Assembly (NCBI GenBank): GCA_900318275.1 | Contig: ONJY01000001.1 | Span: forward strand, 1 to 64,000 | Reading direction: 5' to 3' | Length of the DNA stretch: 64,000 nt | Source of the DNA: an uncultured Bacteroidales bacterium | GTDB taxonomy: Bacteria > Bacteroidota > Bacteroidia > Bacteroidales > P3 | Part shown: piece by piece, positions 37,801 through 44,160 of the stretch | Position numbering within the stretch: the first letter of the stretch is position 1 | How the letters are laid out: each line of letters begins with the position of its first letter | Made by a program: the position numbers and the translations under genes | Notes under the pieces: model-generated | Told to the model about the DNA's origin: nothing | Databases searched by the model: none | The model's input: only the letters and a program-made list of their open reading frames with translations

Positions 37801-38990
37801 AGACGTGCACTCTCTATCTTCTCATAATCCACACCGCTCGTCAATCCCAGCCCTTGCATGTAGCCTGTAACAGAGTTGATGCTGCGCACAGCGGATGGGT
37901 TCAGCAGCTGCAGCAGGTCGTTGCTGTTGTTGGTAGGCTTCACGGGGCCTGTTGCGCTGATGCGCGGGTTCGACGGCATGTGCTCGCCGAGGTCTGTCAA
38001 AGCCAGTATATTGCGGTTCTGCGTTACCGCCGCACCCACATTGGTGCGCCACACCTCTATGCGCAGTATCTTCACATTGCTGTTCACCACAGGCAACGTA
38101 GACATGGCGCTGTTGTAGTTGTCGTAGAAGTATTGCGCTATGAAGTAGTGGCGGTTCTCCTCATACTCGTCGGCCCTTATCTCGAACTCATGGCTGCTGG
38201 CACCGCCCTTCACCTGCATATTCTCCGTGCTCGTCTCTTTCTCGCTCAGCACGGCGTCCACCGTCAGCTTGCCAAACTTCAGCTTGGTGTGGAAACCGAA
38301 GAGCTGCTGGCTGCCTTTTATCAGCGTGGTGTTCAGCGGGAAGGATATATCCGCCGCCTCGAAGAGCTGCAGTATGTCGTCCTCCTTGCCCTCGTACCTG
38401 AGCTTAATCTTGTTCTCGAAGTCAAAGGTAGCCTTGGTGTTCTGGTTGATGTCGAAGTTTATGAGGTCGCCTATCTTGGCGTTGAGGTTAATCTGCAGGT
38501 TCTCGTCAAAGTCGAAGGTCGTCACGCTGCGCTGGCTCTGGTCGCGCTGCGGGTCGTTGCGGTAGTTGTTCACTATCTGGAACGTCAGCTCCGCACTACC
38601 GCTGGGCGTTACCTTTATCTCCGGCAGCTTGTTCAGTATATCCAGCTTCTCGCTTATCTGGTTGAAGCCCGGTATCTTGCTCAGCAGACCTCCTTCGGCG
38701 TTGTCGAGCACCGTACCGTCCTTCTTCTCGTTCCAGTAGCTCTCCATCAGTTGGTCCATCTGCCAGTCCTGGTACTCGTCAAAGCTCATGTAGTCGCGCC
38801 CAACCACCATGTCGCCAACCTTCGTCACCCTCACATAGCTGCCGCTCTGCGCGTCATACTCCACCGACGTGGTAATCCCCGCCGGCGTGTAGCCGCTCCC
38901 CATGGGGGTGAACTGCACGCTGTCGGCCTGTCCCCATGCAGCACCGCAGCACAGGAGTATCACCATCGTCAGTATATACCGTAGTTTCAA
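31869..38990 (-). CDS. sprA: T9SS outer-membrane translocon protein SprA (Sov)
   Basis: 2373 residues, the size expected for SprA. SprA forms the very large 36-strand outer-membrane barrel through which T9SS cargo leaves the periplasm. Signal peptide MKLRYILTMVILLCCGAAWG; the N-terminal region contains ESYWNEKK and KIPGFNQISEKLDILNKLPE, then long beta-rich sequence with family-like SLSYSHEVPFI, VDDFEGAQSSIDLKG, NINGFQSIRFMRMFL and a C-terminal aromatic end (IRFSF). The order ruvA then sprA, with an 86-bp gap, is conserved in the phylum. It should export the giant CTD protein at 6042. Confidence 0.96.
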   Translation of the reverse strand: MKLRYILTMVILLCCGAAWGQADSVQFTPMGSGYTPAGITTSVEYDAQSGSYVRVTKVGDMVVGRDYMSFDEYQDWQMDQLMESYWNEKKDGTVLDNAEGGLLSKIPGFNQISEKLDILNKLPEIKVTPSGSAELTFQIVNNYRNDPQRDQSQRSVTTFDFDENLQINLNAKIGDLINFDINQNTKATFDFENKIKLRYEGKEDDILQLFEAADISFPLNTTLIKGSQQLFGFHTKLKFGKLTVDAVLSEKETSTENMQVKGGASSHEFEIRADEYEENRHYFIAQYFYDNYNSAMSTLPVVNSNVKILRIEVWRTNVGAAVTQNRNILALTDLGEHMPSNPRISATGPVKPTNNSNDLLQLLNPSAVRSINSVTGYMQGLGLTSGVDYEKIESARLLNSNEYTFNRQLGFISLNQPLSNDQVLAVAFQYQVIGDTTVYQVGELTTDGVNDPNTLIVKLLKSTSVNTHGPLWRLMMKNVYFLRSSQLSQDNFRLNVLYENPNGGLGIGFFTDGPQQGKPLIEVFGLDRMDATQSYYYADGVFDWFDSAAFRGGIIQASTGRVFFPYVEPFGKDLRAIIGDDDFANRYCFDSLYTMTQTLARQYADRNKFYLEGYYTTSVSGEISLGYSVTPGSVTVTAGGMPLIENVDYTVDYTMGTVRITNESILSSNTPISVSSENNSFSMTTKRMLGLHLNYEFEPNFNLGATVMNLHEKPMTQKNNFGSEPTSNTIWGLDLSYSHEVPFITKLVDLLPGIDTKAPSNLSLTAEFAHFIPGMSSTGSKEGSVSYVDDFEGAQSSIDLKGINMWFLASTPQDYRSPSPMFPETAPGTGLAYGYNRAKLAWYRISNDFYNTGSRPSNITADDLSRPYSRRIYEQEVFPNKDLASGQPTNIYELNLAYYPEERGPYNYDVGPSPFSSGITADGLLQNPASRWAGIMRKLDYTDFETQNIETIEFWLMDPFIDNPSHSGGRLYINLGDISEDILRDGRKSFENGLPTSLTVVNVDTTIWGRVPTTQPIVNAFDNDQASRMYQDVGYDGLSSTHNLLDEQTFFADYLTAIEQRFGTSSLAYQLASADPSSDDFRYYRSSAYDIADVKINDRYKFFNNPEGNSPVDGDSGEDYMTSATAYPNVEDINRDNTLSEAENYYQYVIDLKPENMVIGQNYIVDIQEARNVELANGETTTCKWYQFRIPIREPDQKVGNINGFQSIRFMRMFLNRFEEPIILRFATLDLVYSTWRKYTEELLQPGDYTTGAGEETSFSISTVNIEENGSRQPVPYVLPPGIEREEWYSTSSSYTQLNEQSVALDIDGLASGDARAIYRSTGYDLRFYGHMKMFVHAEQKYATDYLRDGDLSLFIRLGSDYTSNYYEYELPLQFTPWYTPSDDPYGIWPEANDVDIDIQHLTEIKTNRNIKIRSGDANYSPSLLYSEVVDGKKYTVLGNPNLGKVKVIMIGVRNPKKQSLNDGNNMLPKSAIVWINELRLSDYINKGGWAAMALARTNLADLGNLSLYGSYTTANFGNLEDPLIKEELVNTFNFQTTLDLELGRFMPETWGMRIPLYLDYSREIGSPEYNPLNPDVRLYEDISTYRTAAERDSVRHMTQRRKSATNLTLSNVHKERVGKSALKQHFYDIENFSFSYAYSRERTSDEDIEHYSKDQHRGGFSYNYAVQAKEVKPFDKVKLFNNKNWKIIKDINFYYLPKNLSFSTEIYRDFEETMLRNKSAALVIIKPTWYKQFTWQRNYGLNYDLSRSFHIQYTANANARIDEPIGRIDTPSAGDSVWRSIVDGGTMQQFQQSVNATYELPINKLPYMDFLRVPLSYRTNYTYLGTTSALASMGATLQNSTTFQTSATADLTKLYNKIPLLRKANAPATNSKQNDRNKIGKKPQAAKPMTAKDSLAMADSLRHVKFMEALKNVGYFALRFVSGVKNASVQYNVTNGSRLPGYMGEPMLIGLDPRTYWTPGFGYILGYNQDIAHDLLRHDLLSRDTLFNSPHEMTTNKTLTLQATVEPMRDLKIDISATQNYSSREEYYYKYSSAIGQVDGPLSYVRSGTYTTTTWSFLTAFTDRDELFNRFLDNRKVVAERLAATNPDPYSGQMILDTMNGQYYPAGYSANSQTVLLTSFLSTYLGNDPAKSAFSPFLKMPLPNWNISYNGLNKVQFLKKWFSNISLSHRYSSTYTVGNYYTDAALSALTDYDYGMETVLNNTGDYIPPVSTGGVQITEQFNPLIRVSVNMVNSFQFNFSLQKNRTLALSFSNNQLTETTRDGVTFGAGYRFKDIGFQLKIGSMPIEVKSDIVLQLNLTYNSNMTNIRKINQNISQISSGSSVWMAELSAEYSLTTYLVLRAFFQTNINTPYISNAYPNSTTKGGLTIRFSF

Positions 38991-39076
38991 GGCGTTTTTA
39001 TAGATTAACTAATAATAAACGCCCTCTGCCATGTTTTATTGCATGGCACAAAATATTTTTACAACAATCGGGGAAC

Positions 39077-39676
39077 CTACAGACGCTTCAGGCCTTCCTT
39101 GATGATTTCCTCCACAGTCATCGGGCTGCCATCGGCATTCTTCCAGTCTTGCGACATAAGGAGCTTCTCGACAGCGGGTTTGGCGAAGCCGAGCATGGTG
39201 AGGGCCGTCATGGCCTCGTCGCGCGCCTGGCTCGCCTGCTGACCGCCAACCGACAGATGCTGACTGCCGACCACACCCATCTTGTCGGCCAGTTCCAACA
39301 CTATGCGCTGGGCAGTCTTGGCACCTATCCCTTTGACACGCTGCACCTTCTTGACGTCCTGGGTCTGTATGGCGTTGCGCAGCTCGTCCACCGTCAGCGA
39401 CGACAGCATGACCCTCGCCGTCTGGTTGCCCACACCGCTGATGCTCACCAGCAGACGGAACATCTCGCGTTCGGCCATATCGCTGAAGCCGAAGAGCTGC
39501 TGCGCATCCTCGCGCACCACATGATGGGCGTAGAGCTTCACGACGTCGCCATCGGCGCGGCGCAGAGCCTCATAGGTGTTCAAACTAATCTCGAGCAGGT
39601 AGCCCACTCCTCCGCAGTCGATCACCGCCTGCGTGGGCTCCAACGATGCCAGTCGGCCTTGTATATATTCGTACAT
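39077..39676 (-). CDS. ruvA: Holliday junction branch migration protein RuvA
   Basis: 199 residues. OB-fold N-terminus (MYEYIQGRLASLEPTQAVID), helix-hairpin-helix motifs in the middle (VSGVGNQTARVMLS, VKGIGAKTAQRIVLEL), and a flexible linker before the C-terminal RuvB-binding domain (ALTMLGFAKPAVEKLL). RuvA tetramers load RuvB on Holliday junctions. 6-bp gap to the upstream lipoprotein gene. Confidence 0.97.
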   Translation of the reverse strand: MYEYIQGRLASLEPTQAVIDCGGVGYLLEISLNTYEALRRADGDVVKLYAHHVVREDAQQLFGFSDMAEREMFRLLVSISGVGNQTARVMLSSLTVDELRNAIQTQDVKKVQRVKGIGAKTAQRIVLELADKMGVVGSQHLSVGGQQASQARDEAMTALTMLGFAKPAVEKLLMSQDWKNADGSPMTVEEIIKEGLKRL

Positions 39677-39682
39677 AGCTTA

Positions 39683-40972
39683 TTAATTATCAAAAACATA
39701 TCCTATCCCCGCCGCAGGGCTTCCGTCTTGCAGACGGTAGTCGTCCTCGGAGGGATTGACGAAGAGCGGGTCCTCGTCCCAGCTGCTGCCGCGCACCAGG
39801 CAGTTGGTGAAGCTGTAGTTGAAGTCGTAGCCCTCGACAGCCTCCAGGCTCACCTCGCCCGTGCTCCGTGTGCCGTAGATGATGCAGTCGGTGAAGTCGG
39901 CATGCACAAGGTTGCCTACGACATAGCCTCCCTCGACCGGGTAGTAGTTGGCGACGATGACTCCCGTAGTGTCGCGCGAGGTGTAGTTCCAGTAGTGCGC
40001 CAAGGTGCTGCGGTCGAAGCTGTAGCTGCCTCCGGCGATAAGCACCAGCGACGACAGGCAGTCGTACACCAGCAGGGTGTCGCCGTCGATGGTGCTCCCC
40101 TGCCCTATGATGCCGGCATCGGAGCAGTTGCGCACTATGGTGTTGCTCACCTTGAGTTCGGCCCCCGGATAGCAGCGTATGCCGCCAACGGCATTCTCCA
40201 CCACACAATGACGCATCACGTTGGCGGTGCTGAAGTTATAGAACCAGATGGTCTGCCATTGTCCGGGCAGCGAGCGGTACCAAGGGTCGTGACGCAGCGA
40301 GGTGAACAGTATGGGCTGGTCGGCGGTCCCCACAGCCTTGAGGCTGGCGGCGGAGTCTATCACCAGCATGGCGCCGTTGGCGAAGTATAGTTCGTCGCCT
40401 GCGTTCAGCGTGAGGGTGTTGCCCTCTAGCACAGCCGCAGGGTCGAGGAACACATGCGGCCGGTCGTGACGGAAGTTGGCGCAGTCGATAGGCACATACC
40501 ACGTGGTGTCCGTAGGCTTAAGCCTGTGGTACACGGCGTTGCGGCCGTAGGCCTCGAGCGGCAGCACCTGCCCGTTGCTGAACATTATGGAGTCGGTGCG
40601 CAGGAACGGGGCGTTGCTCTCGTTGGGATTGATATTGGCCTGTACGTATATGTGCAGGCTGTCGCCGGCCTGCAGCTCCACGCGCTGCGCCACCATCGAG
40701 GTGTCGCCGTCCACGTTGAGGCGGAAACGGCTGGCGCGACCGTGCAGCAGCGTGACGGAAGCCAGCTCTATGTCGTGTCGCGAGCGGTTGTACACCTTCA
40801 CCATGCGCGTCGTCGTGCCCATAGCGGCGAAGACGGTGTCGAAGGTCACCTTCTCGGTCGAGAACTCCAGCTGCACGCTGCGCTCGTCGGCATAGACGGC
40901 ATCGCGGCGGCAGCCCGTAGCCAGAATGGCTACGGCAACCAGAAACATCCCTATCGGCAACAATCTCTTCAT
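39683..40972 (-). CDS. Right-handed beta-helix lipoprotein, function unknown
   Basis: 429 residues with a lipoprotein signal (FLVAVAILATGC, Cys21). N-terminal Ig-like region (VTFDTVFAAMGTTTRMVKVYN), then a parallel beta-helix-like part with repeated short strands (TANVMRHCVVENAVGGIRCY, LKVSNTIVRNCSDAGIIG), ending in DEDPLFVNPSEDDYRLQDGS, a motif common in surface polysaccharide-related beta-helix proteins. It precedes ruvA with a 6-bp gap. A transcript from the promoter at 41289-41259 would reach it through a 280-nt leader. Substrate unknown. Confidence 0.8.
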   Translation of the reverse strand: MKRLLPIGMFLVAVAILATGCRRDAVYADERSVQLEFSTEKVTFDTVFAAMGTTTRMVKVYNRSRHDIELASVTLLHGRASRFRLNVDGDTSMVAQRVELQAGDSLHIYVQANINPNESNAPFLRTDSIMFSNGQVLPLEAYGRNAVYHRLKPTDTTWYVPIDCANFRHDRPHVFLDPAAVLEGNTLTLNAGDELYFANGAMLVIDSAASLKAVGTADQPILFTSLRHDPWYRSLPGQWQTIWFYNFSTANVMRHCVVENAVGGIRCYPGAELKVSNTIVRNCSDAGIIGQGSTIDGDTLLVYDCLSSLVLIAGGSYSFDRSTLAHYWNYTSRDTTGVIVANYYPVEGGYVVGNLVHADFTDCIIYGTRSTGEVSLEAVEGYDFNYSFTNCLVRGSSWDEDPLFVNPSEDDYRLQDGSPAAGIGYVFDN

Positions 40973-41004
40973 ACGGCAAAATAACGCAAAAAGCCTCGCA
41001 TTAT

Positions 41005-41093
41005 TATTTAAACATCAAAAGAAATCCCCTACGCGGAATAACGGCCAGTTTGTCATTGTTGTATCCTATTGAAAGAAAACCCCTACGGGGCAA
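41005..41093. repeat. Two REP-like family 1 elements
   Basis: A degenerate copy (about 41005-41040, AAAAGAAATCCCCTACGCGG) and a good one (about 41064-41093, GAAAACCCCTACGGGG). On the minus strand the second reads CCCCGTAGGGGTTTTCTTTC, i.e. a stem with a U-rich tail, so it could terminate the candidate RNA at 41252. Confidence 0.75.
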
Positions 41094-41252
41094 CACGCCG
41101 CCCTGCAGAGTTCGTCAAACAGGGAAACCGCCATTTCTTCCGCCTTTACTCAATAACTAAAACACTGAGAAGCACCGCAATCCCATATAAATAAACAGCT
41201 GAGAACAGGCGGCCACGGGCTGAAGCTTGCGTGGGTTGTTCTCAACTGTTTC
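41064..41252 (-). ncRNA. Candidate structured small RNA or long 5' leader
   Basis: A consensus promoter on the minus strand predicts a start near 41252. The transcript would open at once with a 15-bp hairpin having one mismatch (plus-strand arms 41237-41251 and 41193-41207), with an inner CCACG/CGTGG helix in its loop. Further on are a 6-bp hairpin (CTCAGT/ATTGAG) and CCCTG/CAGGG, and the segment ends at the stem plus U-rich tail of a REP-like element (41093-41064). No reading frame of note is inside. It could equally be the leader of the beta-helix lipoprotein gene. No match to tmRNA, RNase P, SRP or a known riboswitch was recognised. Confidence 0.35.
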
Positions 41253-41258
41253 GGACTG

Positions 41259-41289
41259 CAAAAATACAACTATTTTTTAAACTGACAAA
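41259..41289 (-). promoter_or_regulatory. Consensus promoter inside the 40973-41462 gap
   Basis: The minus strand reads TTTG (41289-41286), 19-bp spacer, TATTTTTG (41266-41259). It points toward the candidate RNA and the beta-helix lipoprotein gene. Confidence 0.7.
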
Positions 41290-41370
41290 AAAAACTTGAA
41301 TTTTTTTCAAAAACTATCAATCTCTATCCCTCACACCTTAAGCGACATCCCAAGCGCCAGACAATACAAC

Positions 41371-41455
41371 AATACGCCGTCAGGCGTTCTCTTTTAATAG
41401 CATCCCGCGCGACTATCGCCGCACATCATACCCCGTAGGGGTTTTCTTTTAATAC
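41371..41455. repeat. Two REP-like family 1 elements after the M64 peptidase gene
   Basis: Copies at about 41371-41400 (ACGCCGTCAGGCGTTCTC, stem CGCC/GGCG) and 41427-41455 (CCCCGTAGGGGTTTTC). Both end in CTTTTAATA, as in the cluster at 13622-13763. Confidence 0.82.
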
Positions 41456-41462
41456 TGGCACA

Positions 41463-42698
41463 CTATCTTGTGTACAACCCGAACACCTCTTCCAGGCGCT
41501 TGGCGCAGACGGGGCAGAACGGCGCGTAGTCGCGCATCATGCAATGCATCGTCGGACGGTAGACACCCTTGCTGCTGTAGCCGGCGCCTTCGTAGACGCC
41601 CAGCGGGCCGCACACCCCTTTGGGCAGATTATCGTTGTCGGGCGTAGGCACAGGTGTGCCTTCGGGCAGCATAGCCTTCCACTTGCTGTCGAAATCCCTG
41701 AGGTTCGTGATGTTGGGCTCCAGCGGCTCGCGGTCGCCGAGGTGCAGCGTCGAGTAGCTCATCTCCTCGTCCACATACTCGTCGGCCAAGCCGCCGAAAG
41801 CGTGGCCGAACTCGTGCGGCAGCACATACTCGGCCATCTTGTGCAGCGACGAGACGGCGTAGAAGTTATAGATGGCGCCGCCGCCGTAGGTGTCGCTGTT
41901 GACCATGATGATGATGTAGTCGCAGGGTGTGGTGCCTATGAGGTCGTGCAGACGATGCACGCTGAAGGTCATCAGGTAGCGGTCGATGCCGAAGGTGCCG
42001 AAGTCGGCCCCCACGTCGCCCACTACGCCGTAGACGTTGAAGTCCATACGGTGGCCTTTGAAAGGCTCCTTGCCGAAGAGCACCTCCTTCATACGGTAGA
42101 AGTCGACGCCCACCTTCTGCGGCATCTCGCCGTCGTAGCCTTGTGCCACGATGACAACGTCAACCTTCTTCGACGGGTCGCCATGCACCTCCAGGTCGCG
42201 CCGCTCGCCCTCGCGCCAGAGGGTGTCGAGCCTCTGCTTCGAGGGGTCGAAGGTCACCACCGTAGCGTCAACCAGACGGTCGGCGGCGTCACGCCGCTGC
42301 AGGGCTATCTGCACGGCACGCTTGGGCATGGGCACCAGCAGCGTCTCCTCGAAGCGCATCTTCACCTTGCGCCCGCGCTCCGTGTTGCGGTATTCGCGGA
42401 AGAGGTTGCTGTAGCCGCGACTGTATATCTCACGGCCGCTCTTGGCATCGCGCACCGACACGCGGTAGTCGCCGTTGTCGAAGGGGTCTATCAGCTGCGT
42501 CCGCGAACCGTGCCAAGGGGCGTTGCGATCCACCCAGCGCCTCACCCACACGGTGTCGCTGCCGACGTTGCCCTCGCGCATGCAGTCGATGCGCAACGTG
42601 CCGCCGGTGAAATAGCGGCCGAAACTCACCTTGCCGGCCTCGGCAGGCAAAGCCGCAAGCAGCAGAAACAGACAGAGTATGATGCTTTTAGTCTTCAT
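41463..42698 (-). CDS. Secreted M64 family zinc peptidase (IgA peptidase M64-like)
   Basis: 411 residues. Signal peptide MKTKSIILCLFLLLAALPAEA; N-terminal beta domain (about 23-150, Peptidase_M64_N-like); catalytic domain with VDVVIVAQGYDGE and the zinc motif HEFGHAFGGLADEY (H295, E296, H299, with D306 as likely third ligand), YGGGAIYNFY before it, and a C-terminal CMMRDYAPFCPVC cysteine cluster. Members are extracellular or periplasmic proteases; the type enzyme cleaves IgA, but this substrate cannot be inferred. Transcribed alone, from the gap with the long hairpin. Confidence 0.93.
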   Translation of the reverse strand: MKTKSIILCLFLLLAALPAEAGKVSFGRYFTGGTLRIDCMREGNVGSDTVWVRRWVDRNAPWHGSRTQLIDPFDNGDYRVSVRDAKSGREIYSRGYSNLFREYRNTERGRKVKMRFEETLLVPMPKRAVQIALQRRDAADRLVDATVVTFDPSKQRLDTLWREGERRDLEVHGDPSKKVDVVIVAQGYDGEMPQKVGVDFYRMKEVLFGKEPFKGHRMDFNVYGVVGDVGADFGTFGIDRYLMTFSVHRLHDLIGTTPCDYIIIMVNSDTYGGGAIYNFYAVSSLHKMAEYVLPHEFGHAFGGLADEYVDEEMSYSTLHLGDREPLEPNITNLRDFDSKWKAMLPEGTPVPTPDNDNLPKGVCGPLGVYEGAGYSSKGVYRPTMHCMMRDYAPFCPVCAKRLEEVFGLYTR

Positions 42699-42806
42699 GG
42701 TACAACATATAGTCTTTTAATAACGCCGATACATGCCAATTATTGTAACCACGCATCAAAAAAAGCGCCCCTTTCCCCCGCCCTTGGCAGGGAGTTGGAC
42801 CGTCAT

Positions 42807-42895
42807 TTCGACCATTGTTCGACCATCCTTCGACCATCCTTCGACCATATATGATGGTTAAACGATGGTCGAACGATGGTCGAACGATGGTTGAA
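42807..42895. repeat. Long hairpin made of inverted 11-bp tandem repeats
   Basis: The left arm (42807-42848) holds tandem units TTCGACCATcc; the right arm (42854-42895) holds the inverted unit cGATGGTCGAA. The arms pair over 42 positions with only a few mismatches or wobbles and a 5-nt loop (ATATG at 42849-42853). It lies in the divergent gap between the M64 peptidase and Sua5-like genes, about 110 bp from the former. The remainder of the gap (42699-42806, 42896-43044) shows nothing else clear. Confidence 0.9.
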
Positions 42896-43044
42896 CGGCC
42901 GATGGAAGGACAGGGGAAGAGCGGGGGAATGACGAGGCAAAAGGGTGGCAAAACGGCCCTGCGGAGAGGCCTTGCTGAGGGCAAGTGTGGTGGGGGACGG
43001 ATGATATTTTTTATAGAGGAAAGACATATATTGAATTTTTTGCG

Positions 43045-43052
43045 TACCTTTG
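43045..43052 (+). promoter_or_regulatory. -7 promoter box of the Sua5-panC run
   Basis: TACCTTTG, about 23 bp before the ATG at 43076; no good TTTG at 19-bp spacing. The position may be off by one base. Confidence 0.55.
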
Positions 43053-43075
43053 CAGCCCGAAAACCATATGCAAGG

Positions 43076-43693
43076 ATGATAACGAAGCTATACAACGACA
43101 ACCCTAATGTACGGGAAGTGAGACGCATAGCCGACATGTTGCGCGACGGAGGGGTGGCGATACTGCCCACGGACACCCTCTACGCTTTTGCCTGCTCGAT
43201 GGAGCACAAGCGCGCTGTGGAGGAGATAGCGCAGCTGAAAGGTTTTAAAATCAAACAGGCCAAATACTCGATGCTCTGCTCGAGCCTGAGCCAGGCGTCG
43301 GAGTATGTGCGCGCTATGGACCGCGACACCTTCGCGTTGCTCAAGCGCTGCCTGCCGGGCCCCTTCACGTTCATCATGGAGGCCTCGGGCAACGTGCCCC
43401 GCAACTATCAGAACAGCAACAAGACCATCGGCATCCGCGTGCCCGACAACGAGATACTGCGGGCCATCATCGAGGAGGTGGGTGCACCGCTGATAGCGAC
43501 GTCGGTACGCCCCATCGGCGAGGAGGACGAGGTGGAGAACTACACGGACCCCGAGTTGATACACGACCGCTTCGGTGGCCGCGTGGCCGTAGTGGTCGAC
43601 GGCGGCATAGCCGACGCCGAGCCCTCGACGGTGATTGACTGCAGCGACTGCATCGAGCTGGTGAGGCAGGGGAAGGGCATTGTGGAATTATGA
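43076..43693 (+). CDS. Sua5/YciO/YrdC family protein (threonylcarbamoyl-AMP synthase-like)
   Basis: About 205 residues from the ATG at 43076 (MITKLYNDNPN); the frame stays open upstream through the hairpin region, but that extension has no family similarity. YrdC-domain landmarks: GGVAILPTDTLYAFAC, KQAKYSMLCSSLSQASEYV, LPGPFTFIMEA, IGIRVPDNEI, PLIATSVRP. The family makes L-threonylcarbamoyl-AMP for the t6A tRNA modification; this short form could be the YciO-type paralogue of unknown activity. It overlaps the next gene by 4 bp. Confidence 0.88.
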   Translation: MITKLYNDNPNVREVRRIADMLRDGGVAILPTDTLYAFACSMEHKRAVEEIAQLKGFKIKQAKYSMLCSSLSQASEYVRAMDRDTFALLKRCLPGPFTFIMEASGNVPRNYQNSNKTIGIRVPDNEILRAIIEEVGAPLIATSVRPIGEEDEVENYTDPELIHDRFGGRVAVVVDGGIADAEPSTVIDCSDCIELVRQGKGIVEL

Positions 43694-44154
43694 AGATAAC
43701 TGTCAACAACGGCGACGCGTTCTACAGCGGCAACTCGGGGTGCCTGACGCGGGTGCTGGTGCTCTCCATCGCCGTGATGGTGGGTGCGTGGCTGCTGCCG
43801 GGCGTCGAGGTGAGCTCGTTCTGGGCCGTGCTCCTCACGGCGGTGGTCATCTCGCTGCTCGACAACCTGGTGAGGCCGATACTGATAGTGGTGACGCTGC
43901 CCGCGACGGTGGTGACCCTCGGCCTGTTCCTCTTCGTCATCAACGCCGTGATCATCCTCATGGCCTCGGGCATCGTCGACGGCTTCGAGGTGAGGAGTTT
44001 CGGCTGGGCGCTGCTCTTCAGCCTTGTGCTCACGGCGGTGAACTACCTGCTGGAGCTGCCCAACAAATACCTGCAACGCAAGGAACTCCACAAACGCGAG
44101 GACGACGACACCGACGACGAGGGGTTCACTCCATACGAAGAAATAAAAGACTGA
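43690..44154 (+). CDS. Small membrane protein, phage holin family IV-like
   Basis: 154 residues with four predicted transmembrane helices (about 20-35, 42-58, 63-90, 102-120), including LLDNLVRPILIVVTLPATVV, which is typical of the widespread Phage_holin_4_2 family. A charged tail (EDDDTDDEGFTPYEEIKD) should be cytosolic. Despite the family name, there is no phage context; these proteins are common chromosomal membrane proteins of unknown role. It overlaps the Sua5-like gene by 4 bp and precedes panC by 6 bp. Confidence 0.82.
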   Translation: MKITVNNGDAFYSGNSGCLTRVLVLSIAVMVGAWLLPGVEVSSFWAVLLTAVVISLLDNLVRPILIVVTLPATVVTLGLFLFVINAVIILMASGIVDGFEVRSFGWALLFSLVLTAVNYLLELPNKYLQRKELHKREDDDTDDEGFTPYEEIKD

Positions 44155-44160
44155 CACAAT

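Noticed and set aside
42807..42895. CRISPR array
   Set aside because: The repeats are 11 bp, contiguous and inverted, with no spacers and no cas genes.
42688..43176. 162-codon minus-strand frame and upstream extension of the Sua5-like frame across the long hairpin
   Set aside because: Both run through the 11-bp repeat hairpin and have no homology features; the Sua5-like protein has a natural start at 43076 after a TACCTTTG box.
43690..44154. Prophage holin
   Set aside because: The protein belongs to a family with a holin name but is coupled to Sua5-like and panC genes, with no phage genes nearby.
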